From positions 2,435,501 through 2,499,500 of the forward strand of contig NZ_CP014796.1 of NCBI RefSeq assembly GCF_001969385.1: a DNA stretch of 64,000 nt, read 5' to 3'. Source of the stretch: Salipiger profundus (GTDB lineage Bacteria; Pseudomonadota; Alphaproteobacteria; Rhodobacterales; Rhodobacteraceae). The notes below the pieces were generated by a model, which ran no database searches, was not told the origin of the DNA, and saw only the letters and a list, made by a program, of their open reading frames with translations. A program made the translations under genes and the position numbers. Positions within the stretch are counted from its first letter, which is position 1, and each line of letters starts with the position of its first letter. This document shows positions 23,567 to 31,804 of the stretch, in pieces.

Positions 23567-23829
23567 GGGTCCGGCCTCCTTTGGTAGCCCGCCTCCCGGG
23601 ATGGGCGGGATCGGAAATTCACCGAAAGGGTCTGCCGACCTCGCGGCGAAATCAAGAGCGCGCTTCGGCCCGGATGACCCGGAGGGCAAGGCATGCGCTT
23701 GAAATCGCGTATTGCGCGGCGATCTGACGCGCGCCGGTGCGGGGCGCGGGTGAAAAGACGGGCAGGGCACGGGGCAGCAGGGGCGCCCGTTACCGGTCAC
23801 ATCCGGGGCGGGTGCACGGCACCAACCGC

Positions 23830-24312
23830 TCAGCCATAGCGGCGCCGCTCGATCTCGATTCGGCCCACGGCATCGGAGCGGATGATCGCGAGGTCGCCAT
23901 ATTCCAACGGAGGCGCGCTGGGCAGGGCGAGCGTCTCCCAGATCTCCCGCAGGTTGCCCTTGTTGCCGACCCAGATCACGTTTCGGCCCCTTGCGGCGCG
24001 GGCGAGCGCGGCGGTGGGGGCCTCTTGCGGGATGCGCTGCACCGGCAGTCCGCGCGCGGCAGACAGCGGGGCGGCGGTGTCGAGGTTGCGCTGCAGGCCG
24101 GGACTGAGGATCGCGTCCAGCGGCAGGCCCTCGAGCGCGGCGACCAGCGCGCGGGCCCGGGCCTCGCCGCGTTCGTTGAGCAGGCTCTCGGCGCCGCTGC
24201 GGTCGCCGTGACGTGTCAGGATCAGTGTCGAGTTCGGCGCAAGACGCACTGGCCCGGCGGGCGCGCAGGCGGCAAGTGCCATGGCACCCAAGAGAAATGA
24301 ACGACGATGCAT
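23830..24312 (-). CDS. Histidine-phosphatase-superfamily lipoprotein lacking the second catalytic His
   Basis: 160-residue phosphoglycerate-mutase-like protein. The signal peptide MHRRSFLLGAMALAACA carries a lipobox ending at Cys15 or is cleaved nearby, so the protein is exported. The catalytic RHG motif is intact in ILTRHGDRSG, and LNERGEARARALVAAL and AILSPGLQRNLDTAAPL follow the family pattern. The second motif, normally GHSNT with an essential His, reads VGNKGN here, so normal phosphatase chemistry may be lost or altered. The start at 24312 gives a proper signal peptide; the frame is open to 24354. Confidence 0.75.
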   Translation of the reverse strand: MHRRSFLLGAMALAACAPAGPVRLAPNSTLILTRHGDRSGAESLLNERGEARARALVAALEGLPLDAILSPGLQRNLDTAAPLSAARGLPVQRIPQEAPTAALARAARGRNVIWVGNKGNLREIWETLALPSAPPLEYGDLAIIRSDAVGRIEIERRRYG

Positions 24313-24395
24313 GAAAAAATCCTCCCCCCGATGAAAACGGGGAGAGGATAGCATCGAATCATGCGCTCACGAAGCCGTGAGCAAAAGGGGCCGTG

Positions 24396-27386
24396 TCAGC
24401 CGAGCGCCTCGTCGCAGCGGGCGCAGGTGCCCGGGTGCTTGTGCGTGCCGACGTCGGGCAGGATCTTCCAGCAGCGCTGGCACTTCTCGCCCTCGGCCTT
24501 TTCGAAGACCACGCCGACGCCCGGCACCTCGGCCATGCGGAAGGCCTCCTGCGGGGCCGGATCGGCGGTCAGCAGGATGTCGGAGGTGATGCAGAGATCC
24601 TCGAAGGCGACGGTCTTCAGCGCTTCGAGCATCTCGGTGTCCTCGACATGCACCACCGGCGCGGCCTCGAGCGAGGCGCCGATGACCTTGTCGGTGCGCT
24701 GGATCTCGAGCGCGGCGGTCACCACGCGGCGTGCGGCGCGGACCTTGGCCCACTTGTCGGCCAGCCCGGCGTCGCGCCAGTCGGCGGGGGTTTCGGGCAT
24801 GTCCTGCAGGTGCACAGAGCTGTCCTCGCCGGGGAAGCGGTCGAGCCAGACGTCTTCCATGGTGAAGACGAGGATCGGCGCCAGCCAGGTGGTCAGACGG
24901 TGGAACAGAAGGTCCATCACCGTGCGCGCGGCGCGGCGGCGCGCGGTGTCGCCGTCGCAGTAGAGCGCATCCTTGCGGACGTCGAAGTAGAAGGCCGACA
25001 GGTCCACGGTGCAGAAGGTGAAGATCGCCTGGAACACCCGCTGGAAGTCGAAGGCGCGGTAGCCCTCCTGCACCACCTGGTCGAGCTCGGCGAGACGGTG
25101 CAGCACCCAGCGCTCGAGCTCGGGCATCTCGGAGGCCGCGACCCGGTCGCTCTCCTCGAAGTGCCCCAGCGCGCCGAGCATGAAGCGCATGGTGTTGCGC
25201 AGCCGGCGGTAGCTGTCGGCGGTGCCCTTCAGGATCTCGGGGCCGATGCGCTGGTCGCCGGTGTAGTCGGTCTGTGCCACCCAGAGCCGCAGGATGTCGG
25301 CGCCGTACTGCTTGACCACGTCGTCGGGCGCCACGGTGTTGCCGAGCGACTTGGACATCTTGTTGCCCTTTTCGTCCAGCGTGAAGCCGTGGGTGACCAC
25401 GTTGCGGTAGGGCGCCCGGCCCTTGGTGCCGCAGGCCTGCAGCAGCGACGAGTGGAACCAGCCGCGGTGCTGGTCGGTGCCCTCGAGGTAGACGTCGGCG
25501 ATGCCGTCCGCCGCGCCGTCCTCGCGGTCGCGCAGCACGAAGGCATGGGTCGAGCCGCTGTCGAACCACACGTCGAGCACGTCGAACACCTGCTCGTAGT
25601 CGTCGGGGTTGGCGGCGTCGCCGATGAAGCGCGCCTTGGCGCCGTCTTCGTACCACGCGTCGGCGCCCTCGGCCTCGAAGGCTTCGCAGATGCGGGCGTT
25701 GACCGCGTCGTCGCGCAGCAGGAAGTCGGGATCGGTGGGCATCGCGCCCTTTTTCACGAAGCAGGTCAGCGGCACGCCCCAGGCGCGCTGGCGCGACAGC
25801 ACCCAGTCCGGGCGGCTCTCGATCATCGAATACAGGCGGTTGCGGCCCGACTGCGGCGTGAACTTCACCAGCTTGTCGATCGAGTTGAGCGCGCGCTCGC
25901 GGATCGAGGTGCCGTAGTCGTCGTGCCCGTCGCCCACGGCGCGGTCGATCGAGGCGAACCACTGCGGCGTGTTGCGGAAGATGACCGGCGCCTTCGACCG
26001 CCACGAGTGCGGGTAGGAGTGCTTGATCTTGCCGCGCGCCAGCAGGCCGCCGACCTCGACGAGCTTGTCGATGACCGCCTTGTTGGCGTCGCCTTCCTTG
26101 CCGTTCGGCTTGAGGATCGACCGCCCGCCGAAGAACGGCAGCCCTTCGCGGAAGGAGCCGTCTTCCATGACGTTGTAGGTGATGACCTGGTCGAGCATCC
26201 CGAGCTCGCGGTAGAGCTCGAATTCCTCCATCCCGTGCGACGGGGCGCAGTGCACGAAACCGGTGCCTTCCTCGTCGGTGACGAAGTCGGCGGCACGGAA
26301 ATCGCGCGGATCGTCCCATTCGCCTTCCGAACCCTCGGCCCCGGCGAGCGGGTGCTGCAGCGTCATGGCGGCAAGCTGGTGCGGGGTCACGTCCGACACC
26401 CGGCGCCAGTGGCCTTCCTCGAGCCGGGCGCGGGCAAAGGTCTGCGCCGCGAGCTTGTCGGCAAGGATGTAGCGCTCACCCTTCGAGACCCAGCATTCAC
26501 CAGGCGTGTCGACGATCTCGTAGAGGCCGTAATCGAAGTCCTCGCCGAAGACGACCGCCTTGTTCGAGGGGATGGTCCACGGCGTCGTGGTCCAGATCAC
26601 GACGTAGGCGCCAAGGAACTTCTCGCGGGTTTCCTCGGCGGTCTTCACGACGGCCTCGCGGGCCTCGCTGCTCTCTTCCTCGCTGGCGCGGTAGACCTCG
26701 TGCGTTTCGAAATCCGAGACCTTGAACTTCACCCAGATGGTGAAGCTTTCCTTGTCATGGTACTCGACCTCGGCCTCGGCCAGCGCGGTCTTCTCGACCG
26801 GCGACCACATCACCGGCTTCGAGCCCTGGTAGAGCGTGCCGGTCATCAGGAACTTCATGAATTCCTCGGCGATGACGCGCTCGGCGTGGTAGTTCATCGT
26901 GAGGTAAGGATCGGCCCAGTTGCCGGTGACGCCGAGCCGCTTGAACTCGTCGCGCTGCACGTCGATCCAGCCCTCGGCGAAGCGGCGGCATTCCTGCCGG
27001 AAGTCGATGACCGGCACCTCGTCCTTGTTCTTGCCCTTGGCGCGATACTGCTCCTCGATCTTCCACTCGATCGGCAGGCCGTGACAGTCCCAGCCGGGCA
27101 CGTAGCGCGCGTCGTGGCCCATCATCTGGTGCGAGCGCACCACCATGTCCTTGATCGTCTTGTTCAGGGCGTGGCCGATATGCAGGTGCCCGTTCGCATA
27201 CGGAGGGCCGTCGTGCAGGATGAAGGGCTTGCGGTCGCCGGCCTCCTCGCGGAGGCGGTCGTAGATGCCGAGGCGCGCCCAGCGGTCGAGCCACTCGGGC
27301 TCGCGCTTGGGCAGGCCCGCGCGCATCGGGAAATCGGTCTTGGGAAGGTTCAGCGTCGTCTTGTAGTCAGGCGTCTCGGCGCACAT
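24396..27386 (-). CDS. ileS: Isoleucyl-tRNA synthetase
   Basis: Charges tRNA-Ile. 996 residues of class I synthetase with the HIGH motif as GHLHIGHALNK near residue 67, the CP1 editing domain in between, KMSKS as GNKMSKSLGNTV near residue 678, and a C-terminal zinc knuckle CQRCW...CARCDEAL. An insertion rich in Glu/Ser occurs near residues 235-265 within the editing domain. Single gene with its own promoter candidate 146 bp upstream. Confidence 0.97.
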   Translation of the reverse strand: MCAETPDYKTTLNLPKTDFPMRAGLPKREPEWLDRWARLGIYDRLREEAGDRKPFILHDGPPYANGHLHIGHALNKTIKDMVVRSHQMMGHDARYVPGWDCHGLPIEWKIEEQYRAKGKNKDEVPVIDFRQECRRFAEGWIDVQRDEFKRLGVTGNWADPYLTMNYHAERVIAEEFMKFLMTGTLYQGSKPVMWSPVEKTALAEAEVEYHDKESFTIWVKFKVSDFETHEVYRASEEESSEAREAVVKTAEETREKFLGAYVVIWTTTPWTIPSNKAVVFGEDFDYGLYEIVDTPGECWVSKGERYILADKLAAQTFARARLEEGHWRRVSDVTPHQLAAMTLQHPLAGAEGSEGEWDDPRDFRAADFVTDEEGTGFVHCAPSHGMEEFELYRELGMLDQVITYNVMEDGSFREGLPFFGGRSILKPNGKEGDANKAVIDKLVEVGGLLARGKIKHSYPHSWRSKAPVIFRNTPQWFASIDRAVGDGHDDYGTSIRERALNSIDKLVKFTPQSGRNRLYSMIESRPDWVLSRQRAWGVPLTCFVKKGAMPTDPDFLLRDDAVNARICEAFEAEGADAWYEDGAKARFIGDAANPDDYEQVFDVLDVWFDSGSTHAFVLRDREDGAADGIADVYLEGTDQHRGWFHSSLLQACGTKGRAPYRNVVTHGFTLDEKGNKMSKSLGNTVAPDDVVKQYGADILRLWVAQTDYTGDQRIGPEILKGTADSYRRLRNTMRFMLGALGHFEESDRVAASEMPELERWVLHRLAELDQVVQEGYRAFDFQRVFQAIFTFCTVDLSAFYFDVRKDALYCDGDTARRRAARTVMDLLFHRLTTWLAPILVFTMEDVWLDRFPGEDSSVHLQDMPETPADWRDAGLADKWAKVRAARRVVTAALEIQRTDKVIGASLEAAPVVHVEDTEMLEALKTVAFEDLCITSDILLTADPAPQEAFRMAEVPGVGVVFEKAEGEKCQRCWKILPDVGTHKHPGTCARCDEALG

Positions 27387-27531
27387 GATCTGCGGTCCCG
27401 GTTCTTGAATCGTGAATTGGGAAAGTGTGGTCGGCGCGGCGGTCCATACGCCTTGTCCCGGCGGCTCGTCTGATCAGAGCGCCGGGCATGTAATTCGAAT
27501 GATGATCTCGAAACGGCCCATCATGCGCGGC

Positions 27532-27560
27532 CTTATAGGCAAGCGCCCGCGGATGGTCCA
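27532..27560 (-). promoter_or_regulatory. Probable ileS promoter
   Basis: Minus strand TGGACC and TATAAG at 17-bp spacing, matching the hisB promoter candidate in its -10. The leader would be about 140 nt long, long enough for an attenuation signal, though I recognise none. Confidence 0.4.
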
Positions 27561-27796
27561 GTGCCTGCGGCACGGGTGGCGGGGCGGTCGGGTTTCGCAT
27601 GTCCGGGCCGCGCAACGCGGAACGCCGGGCGACTGTTGCGGATATGTCGCGCCGAATGGCAGGAATTGGCGCATGATCCGCAGCTTTGCGCGACGGGCTG
27701 CCCAGATTTCGGGGCCTCTCGAATAGCCCGAGACAGACGCCTGGAGAGACCCCACATAGGGGGCATCTACCTATTCCCCTTTTGCCGAGTCCTGCC

Positions 27797-28006
27797 ATGT
27801 CCCGCCAACGCGACGACCTTTCCCTTCCCCATACCGGCCCCTCGGACGCGCCGCCGCCCGATCTCGGCCGGCTCGACCGTATCGCGGGTCTCGTCTTCGC
27901 GGTGCTGATCGCAATGGCTGCGCTGGTGGCGCTGAACTCGGTGGTCACCGCGCGCGGGCCGCAGAACGAGGCCCCGGTCGAGACCGCGGACGCCGGGCCG
28001 GCCTGA
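27797..28006 (+). CDS. Small single-pass membrane protein (69 residues)
   Basis: Begins MSRQRDDLSLPHTGPSDAPP, then one hydrophobic helix (IAGLVFAVLIAMAALVALNS) and a short polar tail. It lies divergent from ileS and ends 12 bp before the convergent VIT1/CCC1 gene. No domain recognised; the clean membrane helix and the fit into the gap support it as a gene, but no strong ribosome-binding site is visible. Confidence 0.45.
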   Translation: MSRQRDDLSLPHTGPSDAPPPDLGRLDRIAGLVFAVLIAMAALVALNSVVTARGPQNEAPVETADAGPA

Positions 28007-28018
28007 GCGCTGGCCGCA

Positions 28019-28705
28019 TCAGATCGCGAAGAACGAGCCTACGACATAGGCGATGGCCGCGGCGACGCCGCCGATGCCGAGCGTCTCCAGCCCCGAGCGC
28101 CACCACGGCGCCAGCGACCAGCGACTCTTGTAGGCGCCGATGGCGAAGAAGCTCGCCAGAGTGAGCCCCGTCGCGGTCGCGAAGGCATGGGGCAGCGAGA
28201 GCAAGAACGGCAGCAGCGGCACCATCCCGGCCACGAGAAACGCGCCGAAGGTGGCAAGCGCGGCCCGCATCGGATGCGGGTCGATCGAGGACAGCCCGTA
28301 GCGCCCGTCGAGGATCATCGCAAGCGCGCGTTCGGGCTCGGCGGCGATCTCGTCGGCGGCCCGCTCGAGGGTGCCATCTCCCAGCCCCTTGGCTGCCAGG
28401 ATCTCGCACAGTTCGGAGCGAATGCCCCCGGGGTCCTCCGCGATCCGTCGGGTCTCGATCCGGCGCAGGCGGTTCAGGTCGTCGAGCTCGGCCTTGGTGC
28501 CGGTGTAGTTGCCGGCCGCCATAGAGAAGCCGTCGGCAATGACGTTGGCGAACCCGAGCGCGATGATCACGAGGGGCGACAGGCCGGCGCCCGCCACGCC
28601 CGCGACGATGGCGAAGGTCGTCACCGATCCGTCGATGGCGCCGTAGATGATGTCGCGCAGGTGGCCGTGACCGTTGCGCTTCGGGGCTTGGCTGGTATCC
28701 GACAT
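28019..28705 (-). CDS. VIT1/CCC1-family iron/manganese transporter
   Basis: 228-residue inner-membrane protein of the vacuolar iron transporter family, thought to move Fe2+ or Mn2+ out of the cytoplasm. The first helix carries the conserved DIIYGAIDGSVTTFAIVAG. The second carries NVIADGFSMAAGNYTGTKAE. A cytoplasmic Glu-rich segment (roughly residues 80-140) corresponds to the metal-binding domain, and three C-terminal helices follow. AGAGG precedes the ATG. No metal-responsive operator is visible upstream. Confidence 0.9.
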   Translation of the reverse strand: MSDTSQAPKRNGHGHLRDIIYGAIDGSVTTFAIVAGVAGAGLSPLVIIALGFANVIADGFSMAAGNYTGTKAELDDLNRLRRIETRRIAEDPGGIRSELCEILAAKGLGDGTLERAADEIAAEPERALAMILDGRYGLSSIDPHPMRAALATFGAFLVAGMVPLLPFLLSLPHAFATATGLTLASFFAIGAYKSRWSLAPWWRSGLETLGIGGVAAAIAYVVGSFFAI

Positions 28706-28796
28706 GGCTGGCCTCTTTGCAGTGGCCAGTCTGCCCTCGCGGGGCGCCGCGCGGAATGAGGTGGATCAAGCGCGGCCTCGCGCGGAACGGGATGGA

Positions 28797-29837
28797 TCAG
28801 GCGCGGCCCTTGCCGTCGGTCCGGACGAGACCGGCGAGCGCGGTGCGGATGATCGAGCGCACCGAGGGCTTGTTGCGCGCCCGGAAGGGCAGGGGCCGGC
28901 AGACCTCGATCGCGGCCACCCCGACGCGGGCAGTGAGTGCCCCGTTCACCAGACCCTCGCCGAAGCGGCGCGACAGCTTGCCCAGCAGCCCGCCGCCGAG
29001 GATCGGCTCGAGCATGTCGTCGCCGACCGCGACCGCGCCGGTCGCCACCAGGTGCGACATCACCGCCCGCGTCAGCCGCCAGCTTCCGAGCGTGCCCGAG
29101 CGGCCGCCGTAGATCTCGGCGATGCGGCGGATCATGCGGATGTTGGCTCCGAGCGCCGAGATCACGTCGGCCAGCGCCAGCGGCACCAAGGCCGTCACCG
29201 TGGCCACCTGCCGGGCCGAGGCCTCGACCTCGCGGCGCGCGGCGGCGTCCAGCGGGGCGAGCAGCTCCGTCTCGGCCAGCCCCAGCAGGCCCGACGCGTC
29301 GAAGATCTCGTCCTGCCGCTCTTTCAGGCGCTCGCGCCCCCAGCGGGTGTCGTCGCGCCCGGCATAGAGGCCCGTGAGCTTCGTGGTGACCGCGCGGGCG
29401 CCCTTGAGATCCTCGTCGGCCAGCGCCGTGTCGGCGGCGCGGTGCAGCGCATCGACCTTCGACAGGCGCGACAGCGCGGCAAGCTCCTTGATGACGATCA
29501 TCAGGACGACCAGCACGAAGAGCACCATCAGCGCGGTGACGGCGTAGCCCAGCAGCGGCACCGAGGCGATCAGGTCCATGACGAAGCGCCATGCCGCGAT
29601 GGATATCAACGCCGAGATCAGAGCTCCCAGAAGTGCCCAGAACCAGCGGGCGAGCTTCGACGGGCGCCGCGCGGCGAGCAGCGCCGCCGTGGCCATGGCG
29701 CGGCCCTCGGGCGCGGTAGGCGCGGTGTCGGGCTCGGGCACCGGCGGCGCCTCGGAGGGAGTGGTCGCGGCCCCGGCATCGGCCACGTCGATCAGCACCG
29801 GGCCGCGGCGCTCCTTCCGGTCGTCGCTCGCGCTCAT
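28797..29837 (-). CDS. DUF697/TIGR01620 membrane protein (YcjF-like)
   Basis: 346 residues: a Pro-rich disordered N-terminus to about residue 50, two transmembrane helices (FWALLGALISALISIAAWRF and TALMVLFVLVVLMIVIKEL), then a C-terminal DUF697 domain with TALVPLALADVISALGANIR and IYGGRSGTLGSWRL. YcjF is the membrane partner of the GTPase-like YcjX. The ATG at 29837 overlaps the stop of the upstream acetyltransferase (ATGA), and that gene overlaps ycjX, so all three are translated as a coupled set. Confidence 0.88.
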   Translation of the reverse strand: MSASDDRKERRGPVLIDVADAGAATTPSEAPPVPEPDTAPTAPEGRAMATAALLAARRPSKLARWFWALLGALISALISIAAWRFVMDLIASVPLLGYAVTALMVLFVLVVLMIVIKELAALSRLSKVDALHRAADTALADEDLKGARAVTTKLTGLYAGRDDTRWGRERLKERQDEIFDASGLLGLAETELLAPLDAAARREVEASARQVATVTALVPLALADVISALGANIRMIRRIAEIYGGRSGTLGSWRLTRAVMSHLVATGAVAVGDDMLEPILGGGLLGKLSRRFGEGLVNGALTARVGVAAIEVCRPLPFRARNKPSVRSIIRTALAGLVRTDGKGRA

Positions 29838-30310
29838 CGGCGGGCCTCCTTCTGCGCGGGCGCCACGGGTGCCTCCCAGCGGTAGTGGATGTCGGGCAGC
29901 CCCTCGGCGTTCGAGGTGCCGTCGCCGCGCGCGACGATGGCAAAGCCCGCGCGCTCGTAGAACCGTTGCGCCCGGCCATTGGCCTCGAAGGTCCAGAGCT
30001 CGAGCCGGGGGCTCTCCGCCTGTGCCGCCGACACGAGCTGCCGGCCGATGCCGCAGCCCTGCGCCTCGGGGGCGATGAACAGCGCGTGCACGTAGGCCCC
30101 TTCGCGGGCAAGGAAGCCCAGCAGGCTGCCGCCGTCGCGGCTCTCGGCGACGGTCACCCAGCCGCGTTCGATCATCTCGCCGGCGTGGGCGATGTCCTCT
30201 GCACCGCTGTGCAGGCGCGGCTTCCATGGCCGGTCCGAGACCGCCTCGGTCATCATCTCGCCAAGGGTGCCGGCATCGGTGGGGCGGGCGGGGCGCAGGC
30301 GGACGCTCAC
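29834..30310 (-). CDS. GNAT-family N-acetyltransferase
   Basis: 158-residue acetyl-CoA-dependent acetyltransferase. The acetyl-CoA loop is VHALFIAPEAQGCGIGRQLV, the typical Q/R-x-x-G-x-G/A motif A, followed by ELWTFEANGRAQRFYERAGF (motif B). The start is a GTG at 30310 that overlaps the ycjX stop as GTGA; the end overlaps the DUF697 start as ATGA. Substrate unknown. Its position between ycjX and the ycjF-like gene is tight enough that a shared role is possible. Confidence 0.88.
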   Translation of the reverse strand: MSVRLRPARPTDAGTLGEMMTEAVSDRPWKPRLHSGAEDIAHAGEMIERGWVTVAESRDGGSLLGFLAREGAYVHALFIAPEAQGCGIGRQLVSAAQAESPRLELWTFEANGRAQRFYERAGFAIVARGDGTSNAEGLPDIHYRWEAPVAPAQKEARR

Positions 30311-31734
30311 AGCCGGTCCCCGATCAGGAACTGCGCGGCCCGGTCGAGCCGGATGTGCGGCGGGCCTTCGCCGGGCTTGAGCGTCAGCGGAGCGGGGGCG
30401 AAACGCATGATGGCGTAGTCGCCGTCGAGCCAGCGGTCGGCGCCCTCGCGCGCGGGGCCGAGCAGGCGCGCCGGGTCCTCGGGCAGCTCGCCGGGGTAGA
30501 AGGCCGCCTCGCGGCCCCGGGTGTTGTCGTCCTTCAGCAGCGTGCCCCGCACGCAGTCGAGCTGCTGGCCGTCGTGCGGCAGCGTCTGCTCCACGGTCGC
30601 CCGGAGCGCCGCGACCGACATCGCGCCGGTATCCGCCCCGGCAAAGCGGGCGCGGTCGCGGGCCTCGCGGGTGAGCGCTTCCATGATCGCGGTGAGCCGG
30701 CCGTGCTGGCTGTGGTGCAGGTGGTCGGCCTTGGTCGCGGCAAAGAGGATCTTCTCGACCCGCTTGCCCAGCAGGAGCTGGTTGAGAAAGGCGTTGCCGC
30801 CGGGCCGGAAGGCGCCGAGGATCTCGGCCATGGTGCGGCGCAGGTCGTCCATCGCGGCGGGGCCGGCGTGGATCGCGCCGAGCGCATCCACCAGCACGAT
30901 CTGCCGGTCGATCCGCGAGAAGTGGTCGCGGAAGAAGGGCTTCACGATCTGCGACTTGTAGGCCTCGAAGCGTCGTTCCATCTCGCGCCAGAGCGATTTG
31001 CGCGGCGCGTTGTCCTGCGGCGGCAGCGGGGCGAAGGTCAGCACCGGGCTGCCCTCCTTCTCGCCGGGAAGCAGGAAGCGCCCCGGCGTGCAGTCCGAGA
31101 ACCCGGCGTTGCGCGCGGTGTGCAGCGCCTCGGTGAAGCCGGCGGCAAGGCGCTTGGCGCGGGTCTCTTCGAGCGGCTGCGAGGGGTCCTCGGCGCGCAC
31201 CATCTCGAGGTAGCGCGTGCCGCCGGGCCGGGCCTCGAGCCGGGCGAGGCTTTCGCTGGCCCACTCGGCATAGGTCTTTTCCATGAGGCCGAGGTCGAGC
31301 AGCCACTCGCCGGGGTAGTCGACGATGTCGAGATGGATCTTGCGCGCGCTCGTCATCCCCGCGAGCAGCCCCGTGGGCCGGAGCTTGAGAGACAGCCGGA
31401 GCTGCGAGACGGCCCGGGTGCTGTCGGGCCAGTGCGGCGTTCGGGCGGTGAGCGCGCCGAGGTGGGTCTCGTAGTCGAAACGCGGCATGGTGTCGTCGGG
31501 CTGCGGTTGCAGGTAGGCCGCGAGGATGCGGCCCTCGGCCTCGGCCATGAGCTGCGGCATCCGGCCCCGGTCCATCAGGTTGGCGACGAGCGAGGTGATG
31601 AACACCGTCTTGCCGGCGCGTGACAGGCCGGTCACCCCAAGCCGGATGACCGGCTCGGTGAACGGCGATGTCAGCGTGTCGGTGACGTTCTCGACCCCAC
31701 GGGTCAGCCTGTCGGCGATGGTTCCGATGACCAA
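30307..31734 (-). CDS. YcjX-like P-loop NTPase (DUF463)
   Basis: 475-residue GTPase/ATPase-like protein linked in enterobacteria to envelope stress. The Walker A motif is GLSRAGKT at residues 36-43; the switch region includes LDIVDYPGEWLLDL; FAATKADHLHH corresponds to the base-recognition TKxD. It heads a three-gene operon with a GNAT acetyltransferase and a ycjF-like membrane protein, joined by 4-bp overlaps. The activity is not established in the family. Confidence 0.9.
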   Translation of the reverse strand: MVIGTIADRLTRGVENVTDTLTSPFTEPVIRLGVTGLSRAGKTVFITSLVANLMDRGRMPQLMAEAEGRILAAYLQPQPDDTMPRFDYETHLGALTARTPHWPDSTRAVSQLRLSLKLRPTGLLAGMTSARKIHLDIVDYPGEWLLDLGLMEKTYAEWASESLARLEARPGGTRYLEMVRAEDPSQPLEETRAKRLAAGFTEALHTARNAGFSDCTPGRFLLPGEKEGSPVLTFAPLPPQDNAPRKSLWREMERRFEAYKSQIVKPFFRDHFSRIDRQIVLVDALGAIHAGPAAMDDLRRTMAEILGAFRPGGNAFLNQLLLGKRVEKILFAATKADHLHHSQHGRLTAIMEALTREARDRARFAGADTGAMSVAALRATVEQTLPHDGQQLDCVRGTLLKDDNTRGREAAFYPGELPEDPARLLGPAREGADRWLDGDYAIMRFAPAPLTLKPGEGPPHIRLDRAAQFLIGDRL

Positions 31735-31771
31735 GTCCTGCCCCTTCTGCCTGTCTCAAGCCCCAAGATAG

Positions 31772-31789
31772 AACCGGCGGCCGCCGGTT
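31772..31789. terminator. 18-bp perfect palindrome after the pit gene
   Basis: AACCGGCGGCCGCCGGTT lies 15 bp beyond the pit stop and 37 bp before the ycjX start on the same strand. It can fold as a stable stem and probably ends pit transcription; no T-run follows. Confidence 0.45.
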
Positions 31790-31804
31790 GCCAGTGGGGC
31801 GGGC

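Noticed and set aside
24393..27473. A 1026-codon open frame opposite ileS
   Set aside because: Antisense shadow of isoleucyl-tRNA synthetase; no domain resemblance.
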